Assembly: GCA_945613045.1 (NCBI GenBank)
Contig: CALZAG010000110.1
Coordinates: 1-5,288, forward strand
Origin: an uncultured Clostridia bacterium
Lineage (GTDB): Bacteria; Bacillota; Clostridia; Oscillospirales; Oscillospiraceae
Direction of reading: 5' to 3'
Length of the DNA stretch: 5,288 nucleotides
Of the stretch, positions 1 to 5,288 are shown in pieces. The number at the start of each line of letters is the position of its first letter. The stretch's first letter is position 1. The translations under genes were made by a program, and so were the position numbers. The notes beneath the pieces are model-generated. The model searched no databases. It had not been told where the DNA came from and saw only the letters and a program-made list of their open reading frames with translations.

Positions 1-88
1 CAACAATGCTGTTGTCAAACAGATCCCGGATCACAGACAGATAAAGAATGCCTTGCCCGGTATGAATGTAAGAAATATCCGTGACCCA
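1..88 (-). pseudogene. IS3-family transposase fragment (DDE/rve integrase core, N-terminal part missing)
   Basis: Read on the minus strand from 88 down to the window edge, 29 codons give a peptide starting WVTDISYIHTGQG and continuing to a VIRDLFDNSIV block. This is the start of the rve catalytic core of IS3-family OrfB transposases. The Asp of W-V-T-D is the first residue of the DDE triad that cuts and joins DNA ends. In intact copies the Trp is preceded by a long N-terminal region with a helix-turn-helix-like domain. Here the frame upstream of the Trp reads unrelated hydrophobic residues from a hairpin (95-140) and meets a TAA at 143-145, so the 5' part of the gene is absent. The 3' part lies outside the window, so I cannot say whether the rest is intact. 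The family call is firm; status as a broken copy is likely. An assembly join at about 88-90 is the alternative. Confidence 0.8.
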
Positions 89-140
89 AAAAGAAAAAGC
101 CAGTGTCAAATGCGGTAAAACATTGAAAACACTGGCTTTT
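89..140 (-). terminator. Hairpin with T-rich flank, probable intrinsic terminator
   Basis: Arms 95-106 (AAAAGCCAGTGT) and 129-140 (ACACTGGCTTTT) are perfectly complementary over 12 bp. The 22-nt loop can fold further through a short AATG/CATT pairing. On the minus strand the 3' arm runs directly into TCTTTTT, giving the U-rich tail of a terminator. On the plus strand the tail is weaker (CTTTA). It lies downstream of any minus-strand transcript coming from the transporter gene, and its end touches the transposase fragment. The long loop lowers confidence in efficient termination. Confidence 0.5.
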
Positions 141-168
141 CTTTATGGAATACCTATCGCACGAAGAT

Positions 169-207
169 CAATGCACCATGTCTTGAAGGCATGGTGCATT
201 GCTTTTT
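169..207 (+). terminator. Perfect 12-bp hairpin followed by T5, terminator-like
   Basis: Arms 169-180 (CAATGCACCATG) and 190-201 (CATGGTGCATTG) form a perfect 12-bp stem with a 9-nt loop. On the plus strand the stem is followed by CTTTTTG (202-208). The minus strand has no T-run after the stem, so as a terminator it works only in the plus direction. No plus-strand gene is visible between the window start and here, so its client gene is either outside the window or gone. It could also be a structural repeat rather than a terminator. Confidence 0.45.
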
Positions 208-360
208 GCGCTAACTCGCCGGGACAGGGAACAGAAAGGACAACTCCAAGTCCGCCTGTCGAACCGAATAATACTTTTGGTTTCTGCCTTTTGCCTCTCC
301 GGTATGGTCATTGCAGGCTTTTAGGCAGAAAGCAGGGGCTGAACATAATGCTGATCGCAT

Positions 361-1905
361 TTACTCCTCGGAGGCTGCCTGTACAGACACCCTCTTGCCG
401 ATGGTGGCGCGGAGGATGAAGAGGACGGCGATGGTCATTACGACCGCGATGGGCAGGCAGATCCAGACATTCCGGACAAAGCCCGCGATGATGAAGTTCA
501 CGAAGCTTATCGCCGCTACGGTTATCGCGTAAGGCAGCTGAGTGCGGACGTGGTCGATGTGGTTGACATTCGCACCGGCGGAGGCCATGATGGTCGTGTC
601 GGAGATGGGGGAGCAGTGGTCGCCGCAGACAGCGCCGGCAAGGCAGGCGGAGATGCCGATCATGAGGAGGGGATCGCCGACCTCGAAGATGGCGGTAACG
701 ATGGGAATCAGGATGCCGAAGGTGCCCCAGCTCGTGCCGGTGGAGAAGGCCAGGATGCAGGCCACGATGAAGATGATGGCGGGCAGCATCATGAACAGAC
801 CCTGGGAAGCGCTGTCCATTACCGCGCCGACATATTCGGCGGCGCCCAGAAGGCCGGTCATGTTCTTGAGGGAGACAGCCAGGGAGAGGATGAGGATAGC
901 GGGAGCCATTGCGTTGAAGCCCTTGAGCAGGCAGTCCATCGCGCCCTTGAAGGTGATGACGCGGCGGCAGAGCAGGTAAGCAACGGACAGGAGAATGGCG
1001 ATCAGGGAGCCCCAGGGCAGAGCGACGAAGGCGTCGGTGTTGCCGAAGGCCGCGATGAAGTCGCCGGCGCACTCGGTGCCGCCCCATGCGTCAACGCCGA
1101 AGTAGCCGCCGACATAGATCAGACCGAGGACGCAGAAAACGATGAGCAGGATAACGGGGATCAGCATATCCCAGATGCTTGCGCGGGAGGACTCGATCTC
1201 CTCGTCGCCGCCGAGGGAGCCGAGATTGCCCTTTATGGCCTCGAGCTCAGCCTTGGCCATGGGGCCGTAGTCAAAGCCCATGATGGCCAGACCGATGACG
1301 AACACGAAGGTCAGCAGGGAGTAGAAGTTGAAGGGGATAGCCTGAACGAAAAGCTGGATGCCGGAGATGCCTGCGTCAAGGTCGGAGGCGACGCCGGAAA
1401 CGGCGGCGGCCCAGGAGGAAACGGGGGCGATCATGCATATGGGAGCCGCGGTGGCGTCGATTATGTAGGCCAGCTTTGCGCGGGAGATGCGCTGCTCGTC
1501 GGAAAGGGGACGCATGACCGAGCCGACGGTCAGGCAGTTGAAGTAGTCGTCAATGAAAATGAGAACGCCGAGGGCGAAGGTGGCGAGCATGGTGCCGGTG
1601 CGGGTCTTGACATGGCGCGCGGCCCACTTGCCGAAGGCCGCCGAGGCGCCGGTGGCGTTGACCAGAGCTACCATCATGCCCAGCAGGATGAGGAACAGGA
1701 AATTGCCGGCATTACCCGATATGGCGGGGACGAAGCCCTCGTTAACGATGGCGTTTACGGTCTCAACAGGCTGGAAGCCCGTTACGAAGAGCGCGCCGAC
1801 AACGATGCCGACGAACAGCGAGCTGTAGGTCTCCTTGGTGATAAGCGCGAGAACGATCGCGACTATCGGGGGAACCAGAGCCCAGAAGGTGTTTACGAAT
1901 TCCAT
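361..1905 (-). CDS. NhaC-superfamily transporter, probable lysine permease (LysW type)
   Basis: This is a 514-residue integral membrane protein of the Na+/H+ antiporter NhaC superfamily. Hydrophobic segments run through most of the chain, interrupted by a charged loop at about 215-245. Family-typical blocks are DDYFNCLTVGSVMRP (119-133), PVSSW (161-165), STGTSWGT (388-395) and GDHCSPISDTT (428-438). The ATG at 1905 is chosen because GAGAGG lies 9 nt upstream; an in-frame ATG at 1995 would add 30 residues encoded by the terminator hairpin and is not credible. The name alone would suggest sodium/proton exchange. However, the leader carries a lysine riboswitch, and NhaC-type proteins under such riboswitches were predicted by comparative genomics to be lysine transporters (LysW). 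I therefore infer cation-coupled lysine uptake across the cytoplasmic membrane, repressed by lysine. The family is certain, the substrate likely. Other NhaC relatives exchange Na+ or carboxylates. Confidence 0.93.
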   Translation of the reverse strand: MEFVNTFWALVPPIVAIVLALITKETYSSLFVGIVVGALFVTGFQPVETVNAIVNEGFVPAISGNAGNFLFLILLGMMVALVNATGASAAFGKWAARHVKTRTGTMLATFALGVLIFIDDYFNCLTVGSVMRPLSDEQRISRAKLAYIIDATAAPICMIAPVSSWAAAVSGVASDLDAGISGIQLFVQAIPFNFYSLLTFVFVIGLAIMGFDYGPMAKAELEAIKGNLGSLGGDEEIESSRASIWDMLIPVILLIVFCVLGLIYVGGYFGVDAWGGTECAGDFIAAFGNTDAFVALPWGSLIAILLSVAYLLCRRVITFKGAMDCLLKGFNAMAPAILILSLAVSLKNMTGLLGAAEYVGAVMDSASQGLFMMLPAIIFIVACILAFSTGTSWGTFGILIPIVTAIFEVGDPLLMIGISACLAGAVCGDHCSPISDTTIMASAGANVNHIDHVRTQLPYAITVAAISFVNFIIAGFVRNVWICLPIAVVMTIAVLFILRATIGKRVSVQAASEE

Positions 1906-1940
1906 GATGATTTTCCTCTCGTTGAACAAAAATTTTGAAC

Positions 1941-1970
1941 AAAAAATGAGCCATGACGCTTCATGACTCA
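1941..1970 (-). terminator. Riboswitch expression-platform terminator
   Basis: On the minus strand TGAGTCATGA (1961-1970) and TCATGGCTCA (1947-1956) form a 10-bp stem with one G-T pair and the 4-nt loop AGCG, followed by six Ts (1941-1946). It lies between the lysine aptamer and the start codon of the transporter gene, as expected for a switch acting by premature termination. The 3' strand of aptamer helix P1 (CTGTCATG) shares TCATGA with the terminator's 5' arm. That motif is self-complementary, so the released P1 strand can pair with the terminator stem and prevent its formation. Lysine binding should hold P1 closed and favour termination. Confidence 0.88.
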
Positions 1971-2002
1971 ACAGGAAAATACAAAATAAATTCATGCCGG
2001 AT

Positions 2003-2162
2003 CATGACAGCTCTCCGCAAAAGCGACAGTTCACAGGATATTCTCCTGTACCCCAGGCATCCGACCCTCGGGAAAGATCCGGACCCTTCGGCGGCGACCC
2101 CTTTCGCTTAACGCTTCCCGGCGTTTTACAAAGCTAATGATGGCAACCGCGCCTCTATCATG
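2003..2162 (-). promoter_or_regulatory. Lysine riboswitch aptamer (L box)
   Basis: All five helices can be drawn on the minus strand. P1 pairs CATGATAG (2155-2162) with CTGTCATG (2003-2010). The P2 tip pairs AACGC with GCGTT (2121-2125, 2110-2114). P3 pairs GGTCCG (2080-2085) with CGGATGCC (2056-2063), with a small bulge. P4 is ACAGGA/TCCTGT (2044-2049, 2033-2038). P5 is CGC/GCG (2023-2025, 2016-2018). The loop of P2 (CGGGAA, 2115-2120) is perfectly complementary to the loop of P3 (TTCCCG, 2069-2074), which is the kissing-loop contact typical of this class. Conserved strings AGAGGCGCG, GAAAGGGGTCGCC, GCCGAAG and GGAGAGCTGTC sit in the expected order. The aptamer binds lysine and, through the following terminator, controls the NhaC-type transporter. 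Confidence 0.95.
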
Positions 2163-2182
2163 CCTTTTGTTCAATTGAGCTC

Positions 2183-2210
2183 ATTATAACGGCAAATTCT
2201 GTTTTGTCAA
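2183..2210 (-). promoter_or_regulatory. Perfect-consensus sigma-A-type promoter of the lysine-riboswitch transcript
   Basis: The minus strand has TTGACA (2205-2210) and TATAAT (2183-2188), both perfect consensus hexamers, separated by 16 bp. Transcription would start near 2175-2176, about a dozen bases before aptamer helix P1, giving a leader of about 270 nt before the transporter start codon. Such a strong constitutive promoter fits a gene whose control lies downstream in the RNA. Confidence 0.9.
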
Positions 2211-2267
2211 CACAAAAAATTAATAATCTCATAATTAACAAAGTTTTTCGCGGCTTTTTATTTGTCC

Positions 2268-2296
2268 TTGTGCTTTGAGCCTGACAATGCTACAAT
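2268..2296 (+). promoter_or_regulatory. Probable proC promoter
   Basis: TTGTGC (2268-2273) and TACAAT (2291-2296) are separated by 17 bp and lie 40 bp upstream of the proC start codon, giving a short leader. The site is back to back with the lysine-riboswitch promoter, with about 57 bp between the two -35 boxes. The intervening DNA is AT-rich, and I see no clear operator in it. Confidence 0.6.
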
Positions 2297-2320
2297 ATAT
2301 TGAGCTGAAAAATAAAATGT

Positions 2321-2328
2321 GAGAGGGG
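2321..2328 (+). promoter_or_regulatory. Ribosome-binding site deciding the proC start
   Basis: GAGAGGGG ends 8 nt before ATG 2337. An in-frame GTG at 2319 would put this site inside the coding region, so ATG 2337 is the start. Confidence 0.8.
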
Positions 2329-2336
2329 ATACTCAT

Positions 2337-3131
2337 ATGAAATACGGCTTTATCGGACTGGGCAACATGGCGGGGGCGATAATCTCCGGCATGGCGGACA
2401 GCGGGAAGTTCAGGAACGACTATCTTTACGGCTATAACCGCAGCGAGGCAAAGACCCTTGCCCTGAAGGAAAAGCACGGCATCATCCCCTGCGGCTCGGC
2501 CGCCGAGGTCGTGGAAAAGGCAGAGGTCATCGTCCTCGCGGTCAAGCCGCAGATGATGCAGGGGCTTCTTGACGAGATCGGAAAGCTCATCACAAAGGAT
2601 AAGCTCGTGCTGACCATCGCCGCGGGCAAGACCACCGACTGGTACGCCGAGCGCCTGCCCAAGGGTACGCCCGTCGTGCGCATAATGCCCAACATGAACG
2701 CGAAGGTCAAGGCCTCCGTAACCGCGATATGCGGCGGAAAGTACGCCAATGAGGAGCATATAAAAATAGCCGACGGCATTTTCTCAAGCGTCGGCAAGGT
2801 GTATCATATCGAGGAGGGGATGTTCCCCGCGTTTTCCGCCCTGGGCGGAGCGTCGGGAGCCTTCGTGCTGCTGTACATCGACGCGCTGGCCGAGGCGGGC
2901 GTGCGCGCGGGCTTTGCAAGGCCGCTGGCCGAGGAGCTGGCCACCGCCGCAGTCGTCGGCAGCGGCGCTCTGGCCATGGACAGCGGCGAGCACCCGATAG
3001 CGCTGATGAACAAGATATGCTCCCCGGGCGGCACCACCGTAGAGGGCGTTTGCAAGCTCAAGGAGCTGGGCTTCGAGACCGCCGTCCAGCAGGGCCTTCA
3101 GGCGATAATCGAAAAGGATATGTCGCTATAA
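2337..3131 (+). CDS. proC: Pyrroline-5-carboxylate reductase
   Basis: The 264-residue protein reduces 1-pyrroline-5-carboxylate to L-proline with NAD(P)H, the last step of proline biosynthesis, in the cytoplasm. The N-terminal Rossmann fold shows GFIGLGNMAGAI (4-15) for the dinucleotide, then VIVLAVKPQ (64-72) and RIMPNMNAKV (115-124). The C-terminal dimerisation domain carries ALGGASGAF (168-176) and the P5CR signature SPGGTTVEGV (229-238), which covers the substrate-binding loop. Length and motif order match complete family members. The MPN loop continues with Met-Asn where E. coli-type enzymes have Thr-Pro, which I take as lineage variation. ATG 2337 is supported by GAGAGGGG upstream and by homology starting at MKYGFIG. 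No proA or proB is in the window, so it appears monocistronic. It runs into nth tail to tail with a 6-bp overlap. Confidence 0.96.
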   Translation: MKYGFIGLGNMAGAIISGMADSGKFRNDYLYGYNRSEAKTLALKEKHGIIPCGSAAEVVEKAEVIVLAVKPQMMQGLLDEIGKLITKDKLVLTIAAGKTTDWYAERLPKGTPVVRIMPNMNAKVKASVTAICGGKYANEEHIKIADGIFSSVGKVYHIEEGMFPAFSALGGASGAFVLLYIDALAEAGVRAGFARPLAEELATAAVVGSGALAMDSGEHPIALMNKICSPGGTTVEGVCKLKELGFETAVQQGLQAIIEKDMSL

Positions 3132-3761
3132 AGCGCAGCTTTTGCAGACCGTTTTCAGGCAGCAGACGGCGCAGTCGGGCTTGCGCGCGGTGCACACGGC
3201 TCTGCCGTGGAGCACGATGCGGTGGCAGAAGTCGGAGCTTTTCTCCGGCGGAAGCTGCTTGCGAAGCTCCGTCTCGATCTTTACGGGATCTTTAATATCG
3301 TCCACCAGACCGAGCCGGTTTGATATCCTGATGCAGTGGGTGTCCACGACCGTGGAGCCGGGGACATTGTAAACGTCGCCGAGGATGAGGTTCGCGGTCT
3401 TGCGGCCCACGCCGGGCAGCTTCAGAAGCTCCTCCATCGTGTCGGGCACTCTGCCGCCGTAATTGTCAACGAGCATCCTCGCCGAGGCGACGATGTCCCG
3501 CGCCTTGGCCCTGTAAAAGCCGCAGGAGCGGACATAGGGCTCGACGTCTTCGGGCTCTGCGTCGGCGAAGCTCTGCAGCGTGGGGAAGCGCTCAAACAGC
3601 GCGGGCGTTATCATGTTGACCCTCGCGTCGGTGCACTGAGCGGCGAGCCGGACGGAGAATAAAAGCTCGTAATCCTTTTTAAAGTCAAGCGTGCATTCGG
3701 CAAGAGGGTACTCCTCCTCCAGCCGCCGCACGATCTCCAGAACCTGTTTTTTGGGGAGCAT
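3126..3761 (-). CDS. nth: Endonuclease III (DNA glycosylase/AP lyase, [4Fe-4S])
   Basis: The 211-residue enzyme, the same length as E. coli Nth, removes oxidised pyrimidines and nicks the resulting abasic sites in base-excision repair. The helix-hairpin-helix LPGVGRKTA (115-123) contains the catalytic Lys121. VVDTHCIRISNRLG (138-151) contains the catalytic Asp140. The C-terminal cluster loop has Cys190, Cys197, Cys200 and Cys206, spaced C-x6-C-x2-C-x5-C, which bind a [4Fe-4S] cluster. The segment AAQCTDARVN (40-49) is the usual DNA-contacting N-terminal motif. All key residues are present, so it should be active. ATG 3761 is preferred over an in-frame GTG at 3770 because GAGG (3770-3773) sits 8 nt before the ATG and overlaps the GTG. 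The TAG stop (3126-3128) overlaps the end of proC. Confidence 0.97.
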   Translation of the reverse strand: MLPKKQVLEIVRRLEEEYPLAECTLDFKKDYELLFSVRLAAQCTDARVNMITPALFERFPTLQSFADAEPEDVEPYVRSCGFYRAKARDIVASARMLVDNYGGRVPDTMEELLKLPGVGRKTANLILGDVYNVPGSTVVDTHCIRISNRLGLVDDIKDPVKIETELRKQLPPEKSSDFCHRIVLHGRAVCTARKPDCAVCCLKTVCKSCAL

Positions 3762-3765
3762 TTTT

Positions 3766-3773
3766 ATCACCTC
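3766..3773 (-). promoter_or_regulatory. Ribosome-binding site deciding the nth start
   Basis: On the minus strand GAGGTGAT is a long match to the anti-Shine-Dalgarno sequence, with GAGG 8 nt before ATG 3761. The alternative GTG start at 3770 lies inside this site. Confidence 0.75.
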
Positions 3774-3779
3774 AGAGTG

Positions 3780-3808
3780 ATTTTAGCATATGTATATGTA
3801 TTGACCTG
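3780..3808 (-). promoter_or_regulatory. Possible nth promoter (extended -10)
   Basis: The minus strand reads TGCTAAAAT, an extended -10 element with TAAAAT at 3780-3785. A weak -35 (CAGGTC, 3803-3808) lies 17 bp further upstream. This is the only reasonable match in the short nth-rarA divergent gap. For rarA I find TTGACC at 3801-3806, but the spacing would put its -10 on the ribosome-binding site, so no rarA promoter is called. Confidence 0.35.
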
Positions 3809-3825
3809 TTGCAAATTCTACTATC

Positions 3826-3830
3826 GGAGG
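3826..3830 (+). promoter_or_regulatory. Ribosome-binding site deciding the rarA start
   Basis: GGAGG lies 5 nt before ATG 3836. An in-frame TTG at 3809 would translate through this site, so it is rejected as a start. Confidence 0.75.
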
Positions 3831-3835
3831 CAGCC

Positions 3836-5095
3836 ATGTACAAACCTCTCGCGGATGATATAAGACCCGACAGCCTCGACGACGTCGTCGGGCAGCGGCA
3901 CATTCTGGGCGCAGACGGGATGCTCCGCCGCATCGTCGAGAGCGGCCGGATACCGAATATGATATTCTACGGCCCCTCGGGCACCGGCAAGACGACCGTT
4001 GCGCGCATAATCGCGGAAAAAACCAACCGCAGCCTGCGCAAATTAAACGCCACCACCGCCGGTATCTCCGACATCAAGGCGATAATCGCGGAGCTGGACA
4101 CTCTGCTGACGCCGGGCGGCGTTCTGCTGTATCTGGACGAGATACAGTATTTCAACAAAAAGCAGCAGCAGTCGTTGCTGGAGTTCATCGAGGACGGGCG
4201 CATCACGCTCATCGCGTCCACGACGGAAAACCCCTATTTCTGCGTGTTCAACGCGATACTGAGCCGCTCGACGGTCTTCGAGTTCAAGCACGTTCCCGCC
4301 GCCGAGGTCGAGCCCGCGGTGCTGCGCGCGATAAATATTCTCGCCGGGCGCGAGGGGATCACGCCCGAGCTTGAGGACGGGGTGATCAGCCGCATCGCCT
4401 CCGCCTGCGGCGGGGATGTGCGCAAGGCGATAAACGCCGTGGAGCTGCTGTTCTCTGCGTCGCGTCGCTCCGAGGGCAGGATATTCCTGACTCTCGAGGA
4501 CGCCCGCGCGATAACCCAGCGCAGCGCCATGCGCTATGACCGTGAGGGCGACGAGCACTTTGACGCGCTCTCAGCGCTGATGAAGTCCCTGCGCGGCTCG
4601 GATCCGGACGCGGCGCTGCACTATCTTGCGCGGCTTCTGGAGGCCGGCGACCTCACGGGGGCCTGCCGCCGCATCCTGTGTTCGGCGAGCGAGGACATCG
4701 GCCTTGCCTATCCCCAGGCCGTGCCGATAGTCAAGGCCTGCGTGGACTCGGCGCTGCAATTGGGGCTGCCGGAGGCGCGGCTTCCGCTGGCCGAGGCCGT
4801 GATATTCCTCGCCACGGCGCCGAAATCAAACAGCGGCGTAATGGCGATCGACGCCGCGATAGCGGATGTGCGCGCCGGAAAAACCGGCCCCGTTCCGCGC
4901 GAGCTTCAGAACGTCCACGCCGACGGCACGGGCTTTGAGCGCGAGCAGGGCTACAAGTACCCTCACAGCTTCCCCAACCACTGGGTCAGGCAGCAGTACC
5001 TGCCCGACGCGCTCAAAAACGCGCGCTACTACGAGTACGGGGACAATAAGATCGAACAGGCGGCAAAGGCCTATTGGGAGGCGATCAAGAAATAA
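3836..5095 (+). CDS. rarA: RarA/MgsA-type AAA+ replication-recombination ATPase
   Basis: The 419-residue cytoplasmic ATPase belongs to the RarA/MgsA/WRNIP1 family, related to clamp loaders, which acts at stalled replication forks. In order it has Walker A GPSGTGKT (46-53), Walker B LLYLDE (97-102) followed by IQYFNK, sensor 1 ASTTEN (127-132), an arginine-finger SRS (143-145) and sensor 2 GGDVRKAIN (192-200). The C-terminal tetramerisation region shows SASEDIGLA (283-291), APKSNSG (328-334) and the family tail GYKYPHSFPNHW (372-383). The length is normal and nothing is missing. The start is homologous to family N-termini (YKPLADDIRP with VVGQRH). It is divergent from nth, another repair gene, and its TAA shares one base with the next gene's ATG. 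The E. coli homologue binds SSB, but no partner is in this window. Confidence 0.96.
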   Translation: MYKPLADDIRPDSLDDVVGQRHILGADGMLRRIVESGRIPNMIFYGPSGTGKTTVARIIAEKTNRSLRKLNATTAGISDIKAIIAELDTLLTPGGVLLYLDEIQYFNKKQQQSLLEFIEDGRITLIASTTENPYFCVFNAILSRSTVFEFKHVPAAEVEPAVLRAINILAGREGITPELEDGVISRIASACGGDVRKAINAVELLFSASRRSEGRIFLTLEDARAITQRSAMRYDREGDEHFDALSALMKSLRGSDPDAALHYLARLLEAGDLTGACRRILCSASEDIGLAYPQAVPIVKACVDSALQLGLPEARLPLAEAVIFLATAPKSNSGVMAIDAAIADVRAGKTGPVPRELQNVHADGTGFEREQGYKYPHSFPNHWVRQQYLPDALKNARYYEYGDNKIEQAAKAYWEAIKK

Positions 5096-5286
5096 TGGAT
5101 ATTCAGGTCGGAGATATTTTGACGATGAAAAAGCAGCACCCCTGCGGCGAAAAGCGCTGGCAGGTGCTGCGCATAGGCGCGGATTTCAAGCTCAGGTGCC
5201 TCGGCTGCGGCCATGAGGTCATGGGCGCGCGGAGCAAGTTTGAAAAGAACATCCGCAATGTTGAAAGAAACGGGCAGACCGTGTAA
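5095..5286 (+). CDS. DUF951 family small protein
   Basis: The 63-residue protein is a full-length DUF951 member; the family is usually about 60-70 residues and widespread in Firmicutes. Diagnostic features are the N-terminus MDIQVGDILTMKKQHPCG (1-18), GADFKLRCLGCGHEVM (28-43) and a basic stretch RSKFEKNIR. Three cysteines, Cys17 in HPCG and Cys35/Cys38 in CLGC, could form part of a metal site, but a fourth ligand is not obvious (His15 or His40 could serve). It has no signal peptide or membrane segment. Its ATG overlaps the rarA stop as TAATG, and GGGAGG lies 13 nt upstream inside rarA, so translation is probably coupled to rarA. A start at 5074 in the same frame would overlap rarA by 22 bases and does not fit the family N-terminus. 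The function is unknown; a nucleic-acid or ribosome-associated role would be speculation. Confidence 0.92.
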   Translation: MDIQVGDILTMKKQHPCGEKRWQVLRIGADFKLRCLGCGHEVMGARSKFEKNIRNVERNGQTV

Positions 5287-5288
5287 AA

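Larger units (their letters stand above)
89..360. other. Non-coding segment with two perfect hairpins; no supported gene
   Basis: This stretch separates the transposase fragment from the stop codon of the NhaC-type transporter gene. It contains hairpins at 95-140 and 169-201, listed separately. The only notable open frames are on the minus strand. One runs from ATG 311 to TGA 168 (47 codons, contains a CPFC motif) without a good ribosome-binding site. The other overlaps it in another frame, has no usable early start and ends at TAA 143-145. Neither matches a family I recognise. I see no tRNA and no clear terminator directly after the transporter stop at 361. It may be relic mobile-element or repeat sequence, but that is inference. 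Confidence 0.5.

Noticed and set aside
241..300. Possible tRNA remnant on the plus strand (a GTCGAACC-like string)
   Set aside because: It shows only a superficial resemblance to a T-arm. No acceptor stem, anticodon arm or D-arm could be paired around it.
550..1938. A 462-codon open frame on the plus strand opposite the transporter gene
   Set aside because: Its translation is low-complexity, rich in Gly, Asp, Glu and Ala with no family motif, and it lies antisense to a clear NhaC-type coding sequence. Codon bias of the real gene explains the open frame.
1906..1995. N-terminal extension of the transporter from an ATG at 1995
   Set aside because: The 30 extra codons are made of the terminator hairpin and U-tract sequence. 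A good ribosome-binding site directly precedes ATG 1905.
2235..2797. Minus-strand open frames overlapping the start of proC
   Set aside because: They lie antisense to proC, show no recognisable motifs and have compositions typical of reverse-frame shadows.
3789..3800. Near-palindromic CATATG/TATATG run in the nth-rarA gap as an operator
   Set aside because: It is short, AT-only alternating sequence that overlaps the spacer of a possible promoter. There is no regulator in the window to connect it with.
4043..4558. A 171-codon minus-strand frame inside rarA
   Set aside because: It is antisense to the AAA+ core with intact Walker and sensor motifs. The translated protein is not recognisable.

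Overview
The window looks like chromosomal core sequence of a fairly GC-rich member of the Clostridia (Oscillospirales-like gut Firmicutes would fit). The reasons are strong Shine-Dalgarno sites, a sigma-A-type promoter with perfect consensus hexamers, a lysine riboswitch with an intrinsic terminator, a DUF951 gene, and an IS3-family transposase fragment of a kind common in these bacteria. The taxonomic call is inference from gene content only.

Layout. Positions 1-88 hold a minus-strand piece of an IS3-family transposase, cut by the window edge on one side and by an abrupt junction on the other. Positions 89-360 hold no convincing gene but contain two perfect 12-bp hairpins. Positions 361-1905 (minus) encode a 514-residue NhaC-superfamily transporter. 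Its leader, about 270 nt long, carries a perfect-consensus promoter, a complete five-helix lysine riboswitch aptamer (2003-2162) and an intrinsic terminator (1941-1970). This makes the transporter a probable lysine permease of the type called LysW, switched off when lysine is plentiful. Divergent from it, proC (2337-3131, plus) encodes pyrroline-5-carboxylate reductase. It meets nth (endonuclease III, 3126-3761, minus) tail to tail with a 6-bp overlap. Divergent from nth, rarA (3836-5095, plus) encodes the replication-associated AAA+ ATPase and is joined by a one-base TAATG overlap to a 63-residue DUF951 gene (5095-5286).

How the genes relate. Two themes are present: amino-acid supply (lysine uptake, last step of proline synthesis) and genome maintenance (base-excision repair by Nth, stalled-fork handling by RarA). 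Apart from rarA and DUF951 they do not form one operon. The best-supported regulatory circuit is the lysine riboswitch on the NhaC-type transporter. It matches a known regulon pattern rather than a new system. The less ordinary observations are tandem sequences next to the transporter's ribosome-binding site that are complementary to the predicted 5' end of the same mRNA, and the hairpin-rich segment fused to the transposase fragment.
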